Origin: Blattamonas nauphoetae
Taxonomy: Eukaryota > Preaxostyla > Oxymonadida
Assembly: GCA_033064195.1 (NCBI GenBank)
Contig: JARBJD010000478.1
Location: forward strand, 1-44,183
Direction: 5' to 3'
Length of the DNA stretch: 44,183 nt
Part shown: positions 1 to 11,651 of the stretch, one piece after another
Position numbering within the stretch: the first letter of the stretch is position 1
Layout: every line of letters starts with the position of its first letter
Program-made: the position numbers and the translations under genes
Notes under the pieces: generated by a model
Told to the model about the DNA's origin: nothing
The model's database searches: none
Seen by the model: the letters and a program-made list of their open reading frames with translations, nothing else

Positions 1-1690
1 CCTTCTAAGAATCGGAAATATTCGCATTTGAGCAATCTTTTGACAAATTTAAACATTGTCAGAAACCAATCACGCCTAGCGATATAAAATACCTTCAAAC
101 CCTCGCCAAACTCTCTGCTGACTTTTGGATCGATCTCACACCTCCGAAATAATTGACCAGATCTCTAATTCGCGTTTGTTATTATCCTTCCTTCCCATTT
201 CACTCCATTTCCTTCGTTCAGAAGAACCAGTGGAAGAACTCCTCATCTCACTCCATTCATCAATTTCACTAACAAAACCTCCCAAAGTCCTTTCAGCTCT
301 TCAAACATTCGCAATTCCCCAAAGCGGCCCTTATTTGGACTCACAAACTCTCAGTCACGCACAAACATCACCTGATCTTCTCGTCTTGATGTTCGAGTAC
401 TCTTTCGGCTTACAGACACAGGAAGTGGTAGAACTGCTCACATTCAAGACATTTGAGCTCCAACTCCTGTTTGAGATAGTAGACGAAGAACTATACCAAA
501 CCCACTCCATCTCTCTTCTTCCATACTCTTTCTCAACCACTCGGAAGAAATTGTCAAACCATGTGGAGATGACAGCAATACCATCTCATTTATCGCTCAA
601 ATTCTCACTCTCGGCATCACAAACTCCTCCGACATCGTCGCAGAGTATTCATCAGCTGGTCAGATCACATTTTCCAAGTCTATGCTCGAGCTCGACAAAA
701 CTAACGAAGTATTTGAACAATTGGTACAACTAGTGGCTATCAATCAAGATCAGACAGCGTCAAGCTTCCTGTTCTTTCGTTCAGTCCTCACTCGGCCGTG
801 TAGTGGTAGTGCTTCACTGACCTTGACCCGAACCAGCTAACACTTACAAAAACTGATCTACTAAACAACAACTCGTTCCTTTCCATCCTCCTCACCCTAA
901 TATCTCTACGACCGACCTAGGCTCCAGATTTCACGACACTTTTTGTCAGCCTGAGCAAGCTCCTAATGTTCACGGTTTTGCCTCTTTCTCTGGACTATTG
1001 TTCGAAAACAGATGGGAGGACTTCATCCGGGTGAACGAAGCGATCTTGGCTGTCGTCGAGCGAGTTCAACGAAAGACCAGACTTGATGGGTCGGAATTAG
1101 CCTTTCCACCGCTCATTCGAGCCGACATCCTCTCTGAAGTCACCAGTACCCTTCTGAAAGTGGTTGAAAAAAAGACAGAAGAACATACACACAAACTTGT
1201 GTCAACGGCTATCCAATCATCTCTAACACTCGACATCATCCCGGAGAAATATGAATCGCTCTTCGTACTATCTGTTCCGCTTCTGCAACGATCTATTTCG
1301 TTCCTCCTGCACGTTTGGCCCGTATTCACTTCACATGTCGAAAGGGAACCCACAACAGTTTCTTCGATCGTGTCATTGCTCAGATTTGTGTCTCTGCTTC
1401 AAAATTGGCAACTGACCTTGACTGGAATCACGTCGTTAGTCCACCTCTTCCACACTCTTCTCCATTCAAAGGATCCCCGCCTTTGACATCTCTTCCAGTT
1501 TCTTGTCTCTTTTCCGACGTGCCCAACATCAACCCGAAGCGGGTGTGGGTTTTTCGACCTCACACACTCTCTCCTCGACGGAAAGAAGGCGTTTCTGCAC
1601 CCTGTCGTTTCTTTTGACTCGCTGCTCGCTGCCAACCCCAATCTCCCTCTTCTGCCCTTCTCCACTCTACTGCAACGGAGATAGGCGAAC
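1..1690 (+). pseudogene. Decayed helical (ARM/HEAT-like) family gene, copy A1
   Basis: The plus strand carries a chain of open stretches in shifting frames (about 125-540, 540-840, 998-1486, 1487-1670). They are leucine-rich and amphipathic, like helical-repeat proteins; I recognise no catalytic motif. The same sequence recurs at 40,437-41,690. The two copies keep frame in different places: around 510-540 this copy changes frame where the other stays open, while this copy retains about 141 bp (near 623-763) that the other lacks. This shows one ancestral gene decaying twice. The left end is cut by the window edge. Fragments of this type are abundant in oxymonad genomes as far as I recall. Function unknown. 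Confidence 0.5.
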
Positions 1691-2572
1691 ATAGTGTGTG
1701 AGACGGGAGAGGTGGATTGGTGTGTTGTGTATGCTGTTTCTGCAGTTAATGTTGTCGACCAGAAAGCGACGAGAGACAAGGAAGATCGAGAGTGCGTTTG
1801 TGTAGATGTTTTAAGATCTATCTGACGAATGACGATTTGTATGAGCAGTTAGAAGAGAAGATGAGCGAAGAGAGACGAAATAGAAGTACAGAATTCCAAA
1901 CCAGCCGCTGAACAAGAAGAGCCAAAAGAACAAGCTGATGACGACAACGAACCATTCCAATCTCATTCCTGACGGATGGAAGGAACCGATGTGGTCATGG
2001 TTGAGGAGGGAGAAAGGGATCTGCAGATCAAGATAACGCCTTTCATGATCTGACTCCACCTCTCCAGCAACACCTCCTCACAAAATGCCCACAGAACGGA
2101 TTTGATTGCAGTGACACAGAGCCGATATTCTTTTTGCATTTCCGTCGTTTTCTGGTTTCAACGCATATCTATCCAGCAATTCTTATCGCATGTTGTTATC
2201 GTCGATTTCTCTTTCCTTCTTCCTTTTTCAATATAGTCGTCTCGAAATAGTGATGCACATAATACAACCTACACCACAGTCAATCAGAGAAGTCCAGTTG
2301 AAATGAAAAGGTGGAGAAACATGATGGTCACCACTATTCCAATTAAAAATGAAAAGTGTCCTTGTTCAGAACTCCCAAATTTAAGAAACCAGAAAGGAGC
2401 ATTCACCAAGCAATGTAAAAGTGATCGTTGTGTGTTTATCTTCAGATGTTGTGGAGTTTGAGAAACGAAGGGAATCGATGAGCCTGGCTGAATCATAGCG
2501 ACAGAAACGGCGAGGTTGGGAAAGAGGTATGTGAAGATGAGCAGGAGTGCTGTTTTGCCAATAAAAGAAGGC
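1691..2572. other. No gene supported; decayed continuation of A1
   Basis: Only short open stretches in mixed frames, some Glu/Lys-rich on the plus strand around 1850-2000 and 2440-2570. The part before 2573 does not align by eye with the equivalent place between A2 and B2. I see no intact gene, RNA gene or repeat. Confidence 0.4.
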
Positions 2573-4920
2573 ACACATAAAGGTTAAACGACAACAAACA
2601 TCGAATCAAATCCTCCCTCGCTCATCACAGCAGTCGCAACTGAATATTGGAAAATTTATCAATTACGATGAACCAGATTGCTGAAGAGATAGAAATAGCG
2701 ATGAAAAAGGGGGAAACAAACGTCCGATTATCATTATTGTCGATTGATCACGATCCGGTTTGGACTGAAAAGTTCAGCATGTGTAATATGATGTCTTATT
2801 CTGACTATGAATCAGACCATGGACGACCAATCAAACAGAACATGTTGATTGAGTTCTGTTCACCGAGATCGCTTGAACGGAGTGTTAAGGTTGAATGAAG
2901 TTGCTGGCGGATGGAGATAAGTTGGATAGCGAGGAGGAGAAGTGGATACCGCAGTAGTCTTTGGTTTATTTTGACCAGCAGCATGTTTGGTTTCGGATTT
3001 GTGAGAGAAATAGGCGATCGATCTTTCTGCTCTCAGTGTTCTTTTGGTTTCGCTCTTCTTGTCTGTTCCATCACTCTCCTCTCAAAATACCACGGTGAGA
3101 AAACACGATCACCGTCCAAGCGTGTTTCTTGTATAGAGTACGGATTCTGGCCAAGCGGAGGATAATCACAGATATTGTCGCTTCTACATTATCAAAAGAT
3201 GAGCATGCGCATTGTTCACAACAGCAATCAAATCCTCGTCGCCTACAGCCTTCCCTCGCCCTCCTTCTTCCGCCACGTTTTCAGCGCTGTCATTGAGAGA
3301 ATCTGGAGGATTGCCTGCTTTGTGATTGGGACACCAGCGTGGGCGAGAGGTCAGGAAGGCAAAACAGTGCAAATGTCGTTGTTCGACGGCTTCTAACCTG
3401 TTTTGGGAAAATGATGGGATTTGAGAGAGAGGGGCAGTGAAAGGGAAGAAGAGAGATACCTGAATAGTTTGTCAATTGTATGCAAAATAGTCGCGTCTCG
3501 AATCGTTATCAGAACAGCGATTAATGCGAACGGTTGACTTTCTTTTTCGCTACGGAACGTGAGATCGTTTTCAAACGGTGGTAACCGGGTGCGCAACAAG
3601 TTGTTCCATCCCCGACGAGGTGCAATGAAGAGTAAACCATGTGGACCAACAAAGTCGAGAAGAGTGATTCGATTCTTCGGTTTCGGATGACAGTTTGGGG
3701 ATTGGTTCCCGGAACGAGAACAATGACAGAGTACAAGTTCAACAGGGGACGATCATGGAACCAATCCTGGGTGGATGTGAAATGGCGGGAGTGTAGGCTA
3801 CATTTCATTTTTACGAGATTGATGAGATGGGATTTTGAGATGCTCCAAAAGTCGAGAGTGGGAAAGATAATCTGGTCACAATGGATCGTGCAGAGACGCA
3901 AGGAATTGTGTGGAGAGAGGACGGTCGAAGATGTGACAGTCAAAGACAGTCGCGTTGAGAACGACGAACCTAAATGAGCAACCCACTTCTAGAAGAGTGG
4001 AGGCGATCGCAGAATCTGTTCATCTGTACCAGCAATCAGAGTATTCCAAACATCGAAGGGGAGTCCACGGAAATGAGTTGGAGTCATTCCAGCGAGGTAG
4101 TTTCGATGTGTCATTTGAGATTGAATCGTTCACAGCCTTCACACATTCAATCCCAGTTTCTGTGAGATTGAGAGACAGCTGTTGACAAGATAACTCCCAT
4201 AAGAGCCGCTCTTTTCGTGTTTCATCTTCTGTTCGAGTGTGTCTTCGAAGCCTTCCGAAAACAGAGATTACATCATCCGTTGTCCAGATTGGGCCGCTTC
4301 TGTGTCGGCTCTCATCTAGTCTCCGAGTGCAACGGTGAAGCTACGGAGAGGAACCCAGAGACGATCCATCCCATGAATAGAGTAACTTCAACCAATCAAG
4401 ACAAGAATTATTCAGTTAGGGACAAACAATGGATATCAGGAGGAATTGATTGTGTGAGGTCTGGATTGAATGCCACTATTGACACATTTGGCAAAAAATG
4501 ACGAAAAACGAAAAACAGAGGAATTAACGTAAAATAACTCGAGTATCCGCTATAAGAAGACTGTGCTGCATCACTGGCCAGGAAACGAGAAACGATTGGG
4601 AGACAGCCGAAAGAGGGGAGTTGGTGGACGGCGATGAGTGTTCGATTGATTTTTGTTCGACTCCGTGTTCTAAGTGTTGTTCAGCTGACAGCGACACGTG
4701 CTGTTTGATCCAGCTTCCCAAAAAGTGTGGAGACATCGCATCATCCTTGCTGTTCGGCCAATTCGGAGTGAAAGTGTGGGCGAGGCCTTTCAGCGAGTCT
4801 CCGAGATTGTCGGAGAATGCGGAGCAGGTTTATGATATGGGCATGAAGGGAAGGAACATTGCACGTCCAAATGGGAGAAAGGAGCGATTGTGGCCAGTTG
4901 TGAAGTGATAGATCGTTTTG
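2573..4920 (+). pseudogene. Decayed repeat-family gene, copy B1
   Basis: This stretch is a diverged direct repeat of 42,697-44,183, beginning with a shared block containing ggttaaacgacaacaaaca. Short plus-strand reading frames are partly conserved between copies (for example around 2650-2900 and 3640-3980), and no long frame survives. Copy B1 holds about 565 bp (roughly 2914-3478) absent from B2 and extra sequence near 4375-4550. I cannot name a product. It is probably the 3' part of the same helical family as A1, because A and B keep the same order in both places. Confidence 0.45.
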
Positions 4921-5797
4921 GGTTGTTCAACATCGGCGAGAATAACCTCAATCTTCACAACAAATGAGCACAAGAGCAGTTGATGGCTGATGTGTGGGTG
5001 TAGAGCAGTTCAATTCGTTGGTATGTTCCGAGATTGGAGCGATGTCAAATCGAAGCTTGCCCATCGCTGGTCGGGCATCTCATCAGAACTGTCGGTGTGC
5101 ATGTGCTCCCAAATGGCCCTCCCACACTTCCGAGCAGCAATCTATAAATGTCACTTCGTCCGCGTGAGTAGTGTTCCACTCTTGTCGAGTCCTTCGCACA
5201 ATCCTATCTCTCACCATCCATGCCATCTCTATCACCGAAATCAACAGAGAATGGACACGCATGGCCTAACCACTGCAAGATCGGTCGAATCTGACGGGAT
5301 AGAAGAATCGGATAGAAATCAAGATGAAAGGCAGAAATGACGCACAAAATTGTAGAATCAAGAAATCAATGGCATGAACGGAGTGAACAACACACATGAA
5401 GTTGTATCCGTCAATCAGAACGGAGAGAAGAGAAACAAGAAATCACTGTGTTGTAGTTTTGAAAATGCGGTAAATCACTCCACCCACATTGCCCAATCCA
5501 AGATCAAGCAAGTCCATCTCACTCTCTTTCAGTATCCTTCACGAAAGACAAGTGTGGTCAAGTTCTGGCAAGTCAGATCTTTCATTTCCGGTGCGATTGG
5601 GGTTGGTCTTTGCTGTCGAGCGATTCTGTCAATTCCGAACGACGTTTCTTGCACAAAAACAGTGAACTTGAAAGAGAACAAAAACGAGAGAAGCAAACAC
5701 CGATTCTGACAGATTGGGAAAGACCAGAAACATAAAGCTGGCCAGCTTGCCCATTCATGAAGAATTAGACTGTTCGAGGTGTCGATTCCATGTCCAC
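4921..5797. other. Intergenic, nothing recognised
   Basis: Short overlapping open stretches on both strands, none with a recognisable motif or a partner elsewhere in the window. No RNA gene or repeat seen. Confidence 0.4.
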
Positions 5798-6555
5798 CTA
5801 CATCCACACACAAGCTCCTTCCTTCAAATGTGAGTAGTTTAACGGCAGTTCAGTGACGCGACGGGTGGATGGTGTCTTGAGGTTGATTCTGACCAGTCGA
5901 TGAAGAGAGTGAGAGAGAATCTGGAGATATGAGGAAAAGGGAGACAAACTCTTAATATTACATCCAATGATTTCATCCACTTCGGTGTCAGGTGTAGTTG
6001 AGTCGAGAAGACCAATGAAGATTTCTCCAGGGTAGGTTGACAACGATGAAGAAGAAAACGAGAAACAATCGGTTGCGGGAAGAGAGAGAATCGTCATAGT
6101 GACGGATACAATTCCCGCTGTGACAGGGTCTCCAATGAGAATCAAGCTGGTGTTGGTAGATCTTTTCGGAGTGATGGCACCTGCTGTACGAGTGATGATC
6201 GAGGAGCGCACGATGAAGTGGGAAGGAGCAGTGAAGAGTAGTGGAGGTAAGGCCATGAGTTAGATCGGGAAATGAATAGTTCCTTTGAAACCAGATGGAA
6301 TGTGAAGAATGTGGAGATACGAACTTTCAGAAACTTTTGAACCAGTTTCATCGATGAATGATGATTGAAGAGAGGATTGGAAGCTTGATACGAAGATGGA
6401 TTTCGCTCGATGAAGCTCTGTTTGTTCTGTCCAGGAAGGTCATCACCACTGCGACCACAGTCGAGTGAGGAGATGACAATAGAGTGGAAATACTCTAAAC
6501 AAAGCCAGAAGGCGATCTGGCTGAAGCATGAACGATCCAGTCGAAGAAGGAACAA
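5798..6555 (-). pseudogene. Beta-sandwich-like fragment of an oxymonad multi-copy protein
   Basis: On the minus strand a 152-residue open stretch (5798-6256) reads as alternating hydrophobic beta strands. Near its middle is a segment with CFSFSSSSLSTYPGE followed by IFIGLLDS. From memory this pattern (a 'size of the effect' strand followed by a GLLDS turn) recurs in large lineage-specific oxymonad proteins, sometimes fused to kinase-like domains. Upstream on the same strand (about 6257-6420) another frame continues in the same style, so the two parts are separated by a frame change or an unrecognised intron. No start codon or partner domain is resolved. Likely a broken gene; function unknown. 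Confidence 0.4.
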
Positions 6556-7047
6556 GGTCGATAACGAAGTTCGCTTCTTGTTCTGATTGTTTCCATGTTG
6601 GTTCGAGTTTCTTCAAAAATTGGACAGCTCTGCCTTGAAGGGCTTCATCAAACAGGTGTTCAGCTTACACAAGGGCAACAAGCGAACAGTAAATTCTCGA
6701 TTTGTCCTCAATCGACAATTGTGCGTTGAGATCGAATGTGAGGAATGGTTCACGTTCTGACATGATTATTCCATCTGCTTCCAGAGTTTTTGGGCATAAT
6801 AGAACGATGTGGATTCAATTGATGAGGACATTCTTCTTGCATCGTTGATGACGGATCGATCATGCCCTTCTCTCATGATGATCCTCCATGAATCAAGGGC
6901 AGCATACAAAATCACAACACGATACGTCTCTCCACAATATGCTAGACACCACGTTGGACGAATGTTGAGCAAAAAAGGATGGAACTCTCTGAAAGGACAG
7001 AATGATGAAGATAACAGGATAAATGTGTGATGAAGTAACATAGACTT
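6556..7047. other. Intergenic, nothing recognised
   Basis: 3' flank of the LCAT-like gene. Only short frames on both strands; no repeat, RNA gene or convincing polyadenylation signal seen. Confidence 0.4.
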
Positions 7048-8587
7048 CTAAAAGTCGTCGGGAGGGTTGAGTGAGTCCTCATCCTCCATATTCGCGGCAG
7101 TTTCCGGCGCAGTGATGTCCAAAATATGGCCAATTGGGACAGCGTCTGTGATAATGCCCATGTGGTCACAGCCACGGTACGTGTGGAATTCGACAAGCGA
7201 GGTGTCTCTCCACTTGCGGAGGACTGCGAAAGATGAGAAAAGAGTGGAAAATCAGGCGAGGGAAGGGAGAGCGAAAAGAATGGTAAAAAAGGGCACAGAA
7301 CGAGAATGAACGGAAATAAGACACACCACTGAGTGAAACAATCGGGACTGTGCCGTCGCCATCCACGTAGTAATCAGAATGCGTGTCCGACCACCTGCGC
7401 GGATTGGTGGCATTCAGAATCACACCAGCAGTGGTTGTGACACCTAACGACGACGAAGAAGCGCAGAAAAGAAGGAGACACGAATGATTGGCAGATAAGG
7501 CAACAAAAATAGAGAAAGATGGAGAGAGTGGGAAGGGCAGAAACATGGATAAACACAGACCAATCGAGTACATCACGTGTGTCATCACCTTCGGCTTGAC
7601 GAGAGGCTTGTCGGTGATGTTTCGAGTGTGTTGGATGTCTGTCTTCAAACCGGCCTTACCTCCCTGGTCGAATGTCCACGTCCTGTTCTTCATTGTGATG
7701 TTGCGCATAATGTCGCCTTTGCAAGCAGAGAGATGGGAGAGGGGGAGAGTGGGTGAAGGGAGGATATGTTGGAGGGGAGGAGGGGAGAGGACTGTGGATG
7801 TTTTGAAGATGAAAGAGAAAACAGTGAATATAATGGAAGATGGAGTGGAAAGCATACTTTTGAGCTGGCCAACGACATAATTGTCGTCGAAGGTGTTCTT
7901 GCTGGGGATCATCCAGTGCAGACAGCCGCAATCTTGCGTCAGAATGTTGATTGTGGACTCCCCGAACTGTGACGGAAAGAACGGTAAAGATTGAACGAAG
8001 ATAACAGAAGAACAGCGTGAATCATCAATCATCCCAAAAAAATAACGTTCATCTCTCCCTGCACACCCACGGGAACATCCACTTTCTTGGCGACGCTGAA
8101 GAACCAAACGCCATCGGAGCACCGCCGAAGGGAGCACCCGAAGAGATGACAACAAAGATGTAAGCGTCGATCCAAGACTGATCAACGATGCCACTGGTAA
8201 CAAAGCGGTGGGTGACGATGCCACAAGCACTGTGTCCGCCGAGCACGACCTTGTTCTTGCTATTGCTGCAAGAAATTAGGGAGAGTGGGACACACACGCG
8301 GAAGGCCGTTTCGACAAGTTTTTTTAAGATCCTGGTCATCAGCTGAGGCAGCGTGGTCGAAGACATTGATGAGTCTCCAATCCTACGAACCAAGACTAGC
8401 AGAGAACAAATAAAGAATAAAACCGAAAGAGAGATATACGGGGACTAGCGTACAGATCCTTGCGCTCGACATAGTCCGCTTCTGAGAGAGTTTTCATCAA
8501 CGTGTTGAATGTCTGCGTGAGCTTGCCCAGTCTGCTGTCACAATAATTGACCCCATCCACAAAGAAGAAGGAGAGTGGAGAAGATAT
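7048..8587 (-). CDS. LCAT/lysosomal phospholipase A2-like acyltransferase, multi-exon, 5' incomplete
   Basis: A lecithin:cholesterol acyltransferase family alpha/beta hydrolase, whose members move or release acyl chains of phospholipids. All three catalytic positions are visible: serine in GGHSACG, aspartate in VDGDGTVP, histidine in CDHMG. The oxyanion-side GAPFGG, the DWRL motif and an N-terminal DGVNYCD block also fit. Inferred exons from 5' to 3': 8587-8454, 8395-8296, 8265-8047, 7966-7858, 7716-7561, 7443-7327, 7223-7048, ending TAG after PPDDF. Introns are GT-AG, from 30 nt (8266-8295) to 141 nt. Oddities: a TAG directly before DWRL, where the family has Tyr; one extra base in a 7-A run near 8325; a one-base frame change near 8108. 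These are either early decay or assembly errors. The signal peptide and the start of the fold are not found upstream. Confidence 0.75.
8266..8295 (-). other. 30-nt intron in the LCAT-like gene
   Basis: On the minus strand it starts GTGTGT and ends with a pyrimidine tract and GCAG. Removing it joins the helix before the nucleophile elbow (KKLVETAFRV) to NSKNKVVLGGHS in one frame, exactly the continuity seen in LCAT relatives. Confidence 0.6.
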
Positions 8588-8866
8588 CTGGAGGAAGGGA
8601 AGACAAGGAAGGAGGAGGAAGGGATGAGAATGAAGGGTTGATGATTGGCACGGGCAGAAAAGGTGCGTTCGATGACAGTGGTTGAGCACTACAAGGAGGG
8701 TTTGCTGGGAGAGAGGGATAGAGGAAAGGAAAAATGTGACAAAAGGTCTGAGAAGCAGAATATCTGAGATTGAGGTGAGATGACGAAATAGTGAGAACAG
8801 ACTGTGTCCAGGATACTGATGGCTAATTAATTCATGACTACACTGCCGTAGACAGACAGCGAAATC
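8588..8866 (-). other. Region where the LCAT-like 5' exons should lie
   Basis: The minus strand is pyrimidine-rich and intron-like just upstream of 8587. No signal peptide, PG..G motif or clear exon is visible before transposon-derived sequence begins near 8867. Either the first exons are very short or the gene was truncated by the insertions to its 5' side. Confidence 0.35.
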
Positions 8867-9250
8867 GTGAAACGCCCTTTCCAGAAAAGCTTGGACAGAA
8901 TATCACTATTATGGTTCGATCAGACTCCTTTTCAGAGAAGAACGATCATGGAGATCAGAACATCAAGAATCTCAATTAAAAAATACATATCATCTCAATT
9001 CGTGAAGGATTTACGAATTTTAGGAAAGTGTCCTTTTTCGGTTGAGACCTATGATGTCAAAAATATTGTCCCAGATCCTTTTTCTATTTTGGCTAAAATA
9101 ATCGGCAGAAGAGTTTCGCGTGATCGATCTGGGACGATCATAACAAAATTAGGTCCTGCGCCTCCATCTGCTAATCGTTCCACGCCTCCAAAAATCCAAA
9201 TCTGGGCAACATGCAACTTGGTCGGACAGACCTATTCAGTCAATGAGTGA
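8867..9250 (+). mobile_element. Diverged Merlin-related fragment, plus strand
   Basis: A 127-codon open stretch whose end (about 9190-9232) encodes IQIWATCNLVGQ, matching EQIWANCNLAGQ of the minus-strand transposase at 9473-10126. The DNA match is also direct (ctgggcaa..tgcaacttgg). The upstream part is not recognisable as transposase. It is probably an older copy in the opposite orientation. Confidence 0.45.
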
Positions 9251-9472
9251 TTGTACTGGTGATTTTCTAGGAAATAAGGAGAATCGAAGCGATAAGAGAT
9301 TCGGAAAAACTTCATTTTCTCAAAATTTCTGATAGTGAATTAGGGCGATCTTGAAAAAGAATTGGTTGATTCTCTGTCATTAAACCTTCATTTATCTTCA
9401 AAGAACACCTATTCCTTTAATATCAAGGCTTGGAACTTTCTAGAGGTCTATACATTTCTGAGATTTCCTATT

Positions 9473-10126
9473 TTAGATTTCATGGTTTGATCCGACCCTT
9501 ATTTTTATGATTTCCTCCGAGGTTTCTGTACTTTTTTTCGGAATCCTAGAGCAACATATCTTCCCTAGAAAGATATTAATAGTGTGTTTTTGACTGTTAG
9601 AGTCCATTTTGATCTGTCCCGCCAAGTTGCAGTTTGCCCAAATCTGTTCTTTGCTTCTTCCTCTGTTGTATTTTCTTTTGCGTAGTATGGCTTCATCTAT
9701 CTCGACAACTTTCCCAGGACCTCCTATTTTGTGTTGATGATTGTTCCACATCTCGGCGCATACTGCATAAAGATGGCTTCGCCAAAATCCAATTGTTGAA
9801 ATTGAAACTTCTGTGAACAGATTGATTTGTTTCGGTTGAAGGCCATGCCACAGGAAGAGCAAAATTAGGAAGACGGTGTTGATCTTAATACGAGATCCTT
9901 CTAAACTGGTATTAATATTGATGCTTCTTTTCGTTAAGCATTTTGAACATCTCCAATAGCGATATCCTCCATCTTTGTACATCCTACATTGTCTTTTGCA
10001 TGTTGTACACTCATGTTCCAGCTTCCCTAGAATATGGGACTGATACCATTCTACAGTCTGTTCCTCATTCATAAACATGTGAAGAAAAGAACGAGGAGTG
10101 AAAGGTGATTGTTCCTCTTCAGCCAT
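9473..10126 (-). pseudogene. Merlin/IS1595-type (ISXO2-like) DDE transposase, truncated
   Basis: The 217-residue frame starts at ATG. Residues about 35-70 form a zinc ribbon with CTTC and CSKC pairs, followed by a helix-turn-helix-like stretch. Around residue 145 is VEIDEAILRKRKYNRG, the first catalytic Asp motif of the IS1595/Merlin family (usually IDET...KRKYNRG). The frame then loses similarity after ANCNLAGQ, so the second Asp and the last catalytic residue are missing and the protein is about two thirds of usual length. It cannot be active as it stands. The neighbourhood is AT-richer than the flanks, as expected for an insertion. I could not find convincing terminal inverted repeats. Confidence 0.75.
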
Positions 10127-10261
10127 CAGCCCTTTAGTTGATCAAGCCCATAAATAATTTTTTTCCCTAGTTTGTTCACAAAACGAACTTTCGAGACTTT
10201 CGAGAAGTGAAACATCACAAAAATAGTCTAAAACACCATTAGATCCTATTCACTCTTCAAG

Positions 10262-10296
10262 ACAAAGTGTCCCGCCAAGTAGCAGTTTGCCGAATT
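10262..10296 (-). mobile_element. Short Merlin fragment
   Basis: The plus strand cccgccaagtagcagtttgc at 10271-10290 matches cccgccaagttgcagtttgc near 9618-9637, which is the NLAGQ codons of the transposase. The match is too short to be chance given its position next to the element, and marks a second broken copy. Confidence 0.5.
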
Positions 10297-11057
10297 CAGT
10301 AAAATTTGATTTTTTTCCACGCTCATATATTATTTGCATCATTTCATTGAGATTTACACACCTTCTGCCAACCTCACAGGACGAATCTCTGACAGACTTC
10401 ACGGGATCACTCGCTGTGTTCCTTTGGTATCCATATGAACCGATCGTTAGAATCACAGTGGAGATCATCGATGATCTGATCTCATTCTGTTCGTCAGAAA
10501 ACCGGATAGCTCTCATCGAAACCGATCTGATCTCAATCCTTTTTGACGCTCTCAGCCCATCTCCTTTTTCATTTGCTGAATCGTCTGATATTCACCTGAA
10601 CCTCCTGGGCATCATTGATACTTCAATCTGGCAGTCCACAGCCGAAGGACTCGGATACTTAAAAATTGTCGATCCGAACACTCAACAAGACATTTGTGAG
10701 ACTGTTTTGAATCAAATACTCATTCCATCTGAAAAATACCTTCGATTGATATTCACTAATCGCTTTATAGTGATCAATCGTCACGAATCCGATGAATTCC
10801 TGACTCTTCTCGTCCGAATCCTCCAAACATGCCCATATTATCGTCGCGCAACGTATTTCGCTTTAAGACTGTCCATTCACGTTGTAATCACAAGCAGCCT
10901 CGCTGATCTCGAACGTGACAAATCACTTTGGGTGATGTCACATCATATTTACCCTGAGCTTTTGCGCAATTTTGTCATTTTTCAGCACACACACTGTTCA
11001 GAAACGGAACACGTCACATATGTCTCTATTTCGATACTAGATGGATTAACTTGTTGA
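10297..11057 (+). pseudogene. ARM/HEAT-like helical family fragment
   Basis: About 250 codons stay open with no ATG at the upstream end; the frame runs straight out of the Merlin fragment. The product is all-helical, with repeats of the type FLTLLVRILQTCPYY and ETVLNQILIPSEKYLR. From memory these resemble a large oxymonad family of armadillo-like proteins found in hundreds of copies. Its 5' end appears to have been replaced by transposon sequence, and the frame ends at TGA with no further domain. Function unknown; probably a broken copy, related in style to A1/A2. Confidence 0.55.
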
Positions 11058-11651
11058 AATCAGATCAAACTGTTAAGTAGAACCTCATCTAATGTGTGAA
11101 TCTAAGTCTGGATTGATCAACCCATATTACGTTCCAATTCAACCGGAAGGATAAACCTGGTCAACCGTCGTGATTGTACAATGGAAAAATGACAGAAGAA
11201 TGCAACATGAAATCTATATTGGAGACGAGATGGTCCTGTGAAAATAATAGTGGCTCTAAATGAAATGGATATCCTTAAAGTGAATGTTCTCGTCTCTCAC
11301 ACATTCTGTTCAACTTTCAGTACTTGACTATCTTCTCTGACTACATTGTGGAGTGGTTTGTGCAGTCGAGGCCAGTTGCTCTTGCGTATCATTCGGGAAG
11401 GACGATGAGAACTTGGTTGTTGGGGTAGAGGAGGATCGAGCGAGAGGAGAGGGTATTCATTTTGAAAAGCGAATGCGGCTTGTTCAGTTCCTTCTCGCCT
11501 TCTTTCTCAGCTTCCACTCGAACACTGAATCATTGGTGCGCAATTCCTGTTCTATCAGGAGTTGCCACTGTCTTCCGATCCGCTGAGGGATTCTTCCCAT
11601 AGAGTTGTTGCCTGCAATCAGCGAAACGGAAGGCGAACGACGAGCCACAGC
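11058..11651. other. Intergenic, remnants only
   Basis: Possible decayed 3' remains of the ARM-like gene up to about 11,340, then mixed short frames. Nothing convincing on either strand. Confidence 0.35.

Noticed and set aside
7048-8587. Alternative genetic code with TAA/TAG as glutamine, as known in Streblomastix
   Set aside because: A TAG before DWRL and another before FIINSLAP at about 30,360 prompted the idea. The family residue at the first is Tyr, not Gln. The two longest genes contain no internal TAA or TAG among very many glutamines, all encoded CAA/CAG, and the LCAT-like and 183-residue genes appear to end at TAG.
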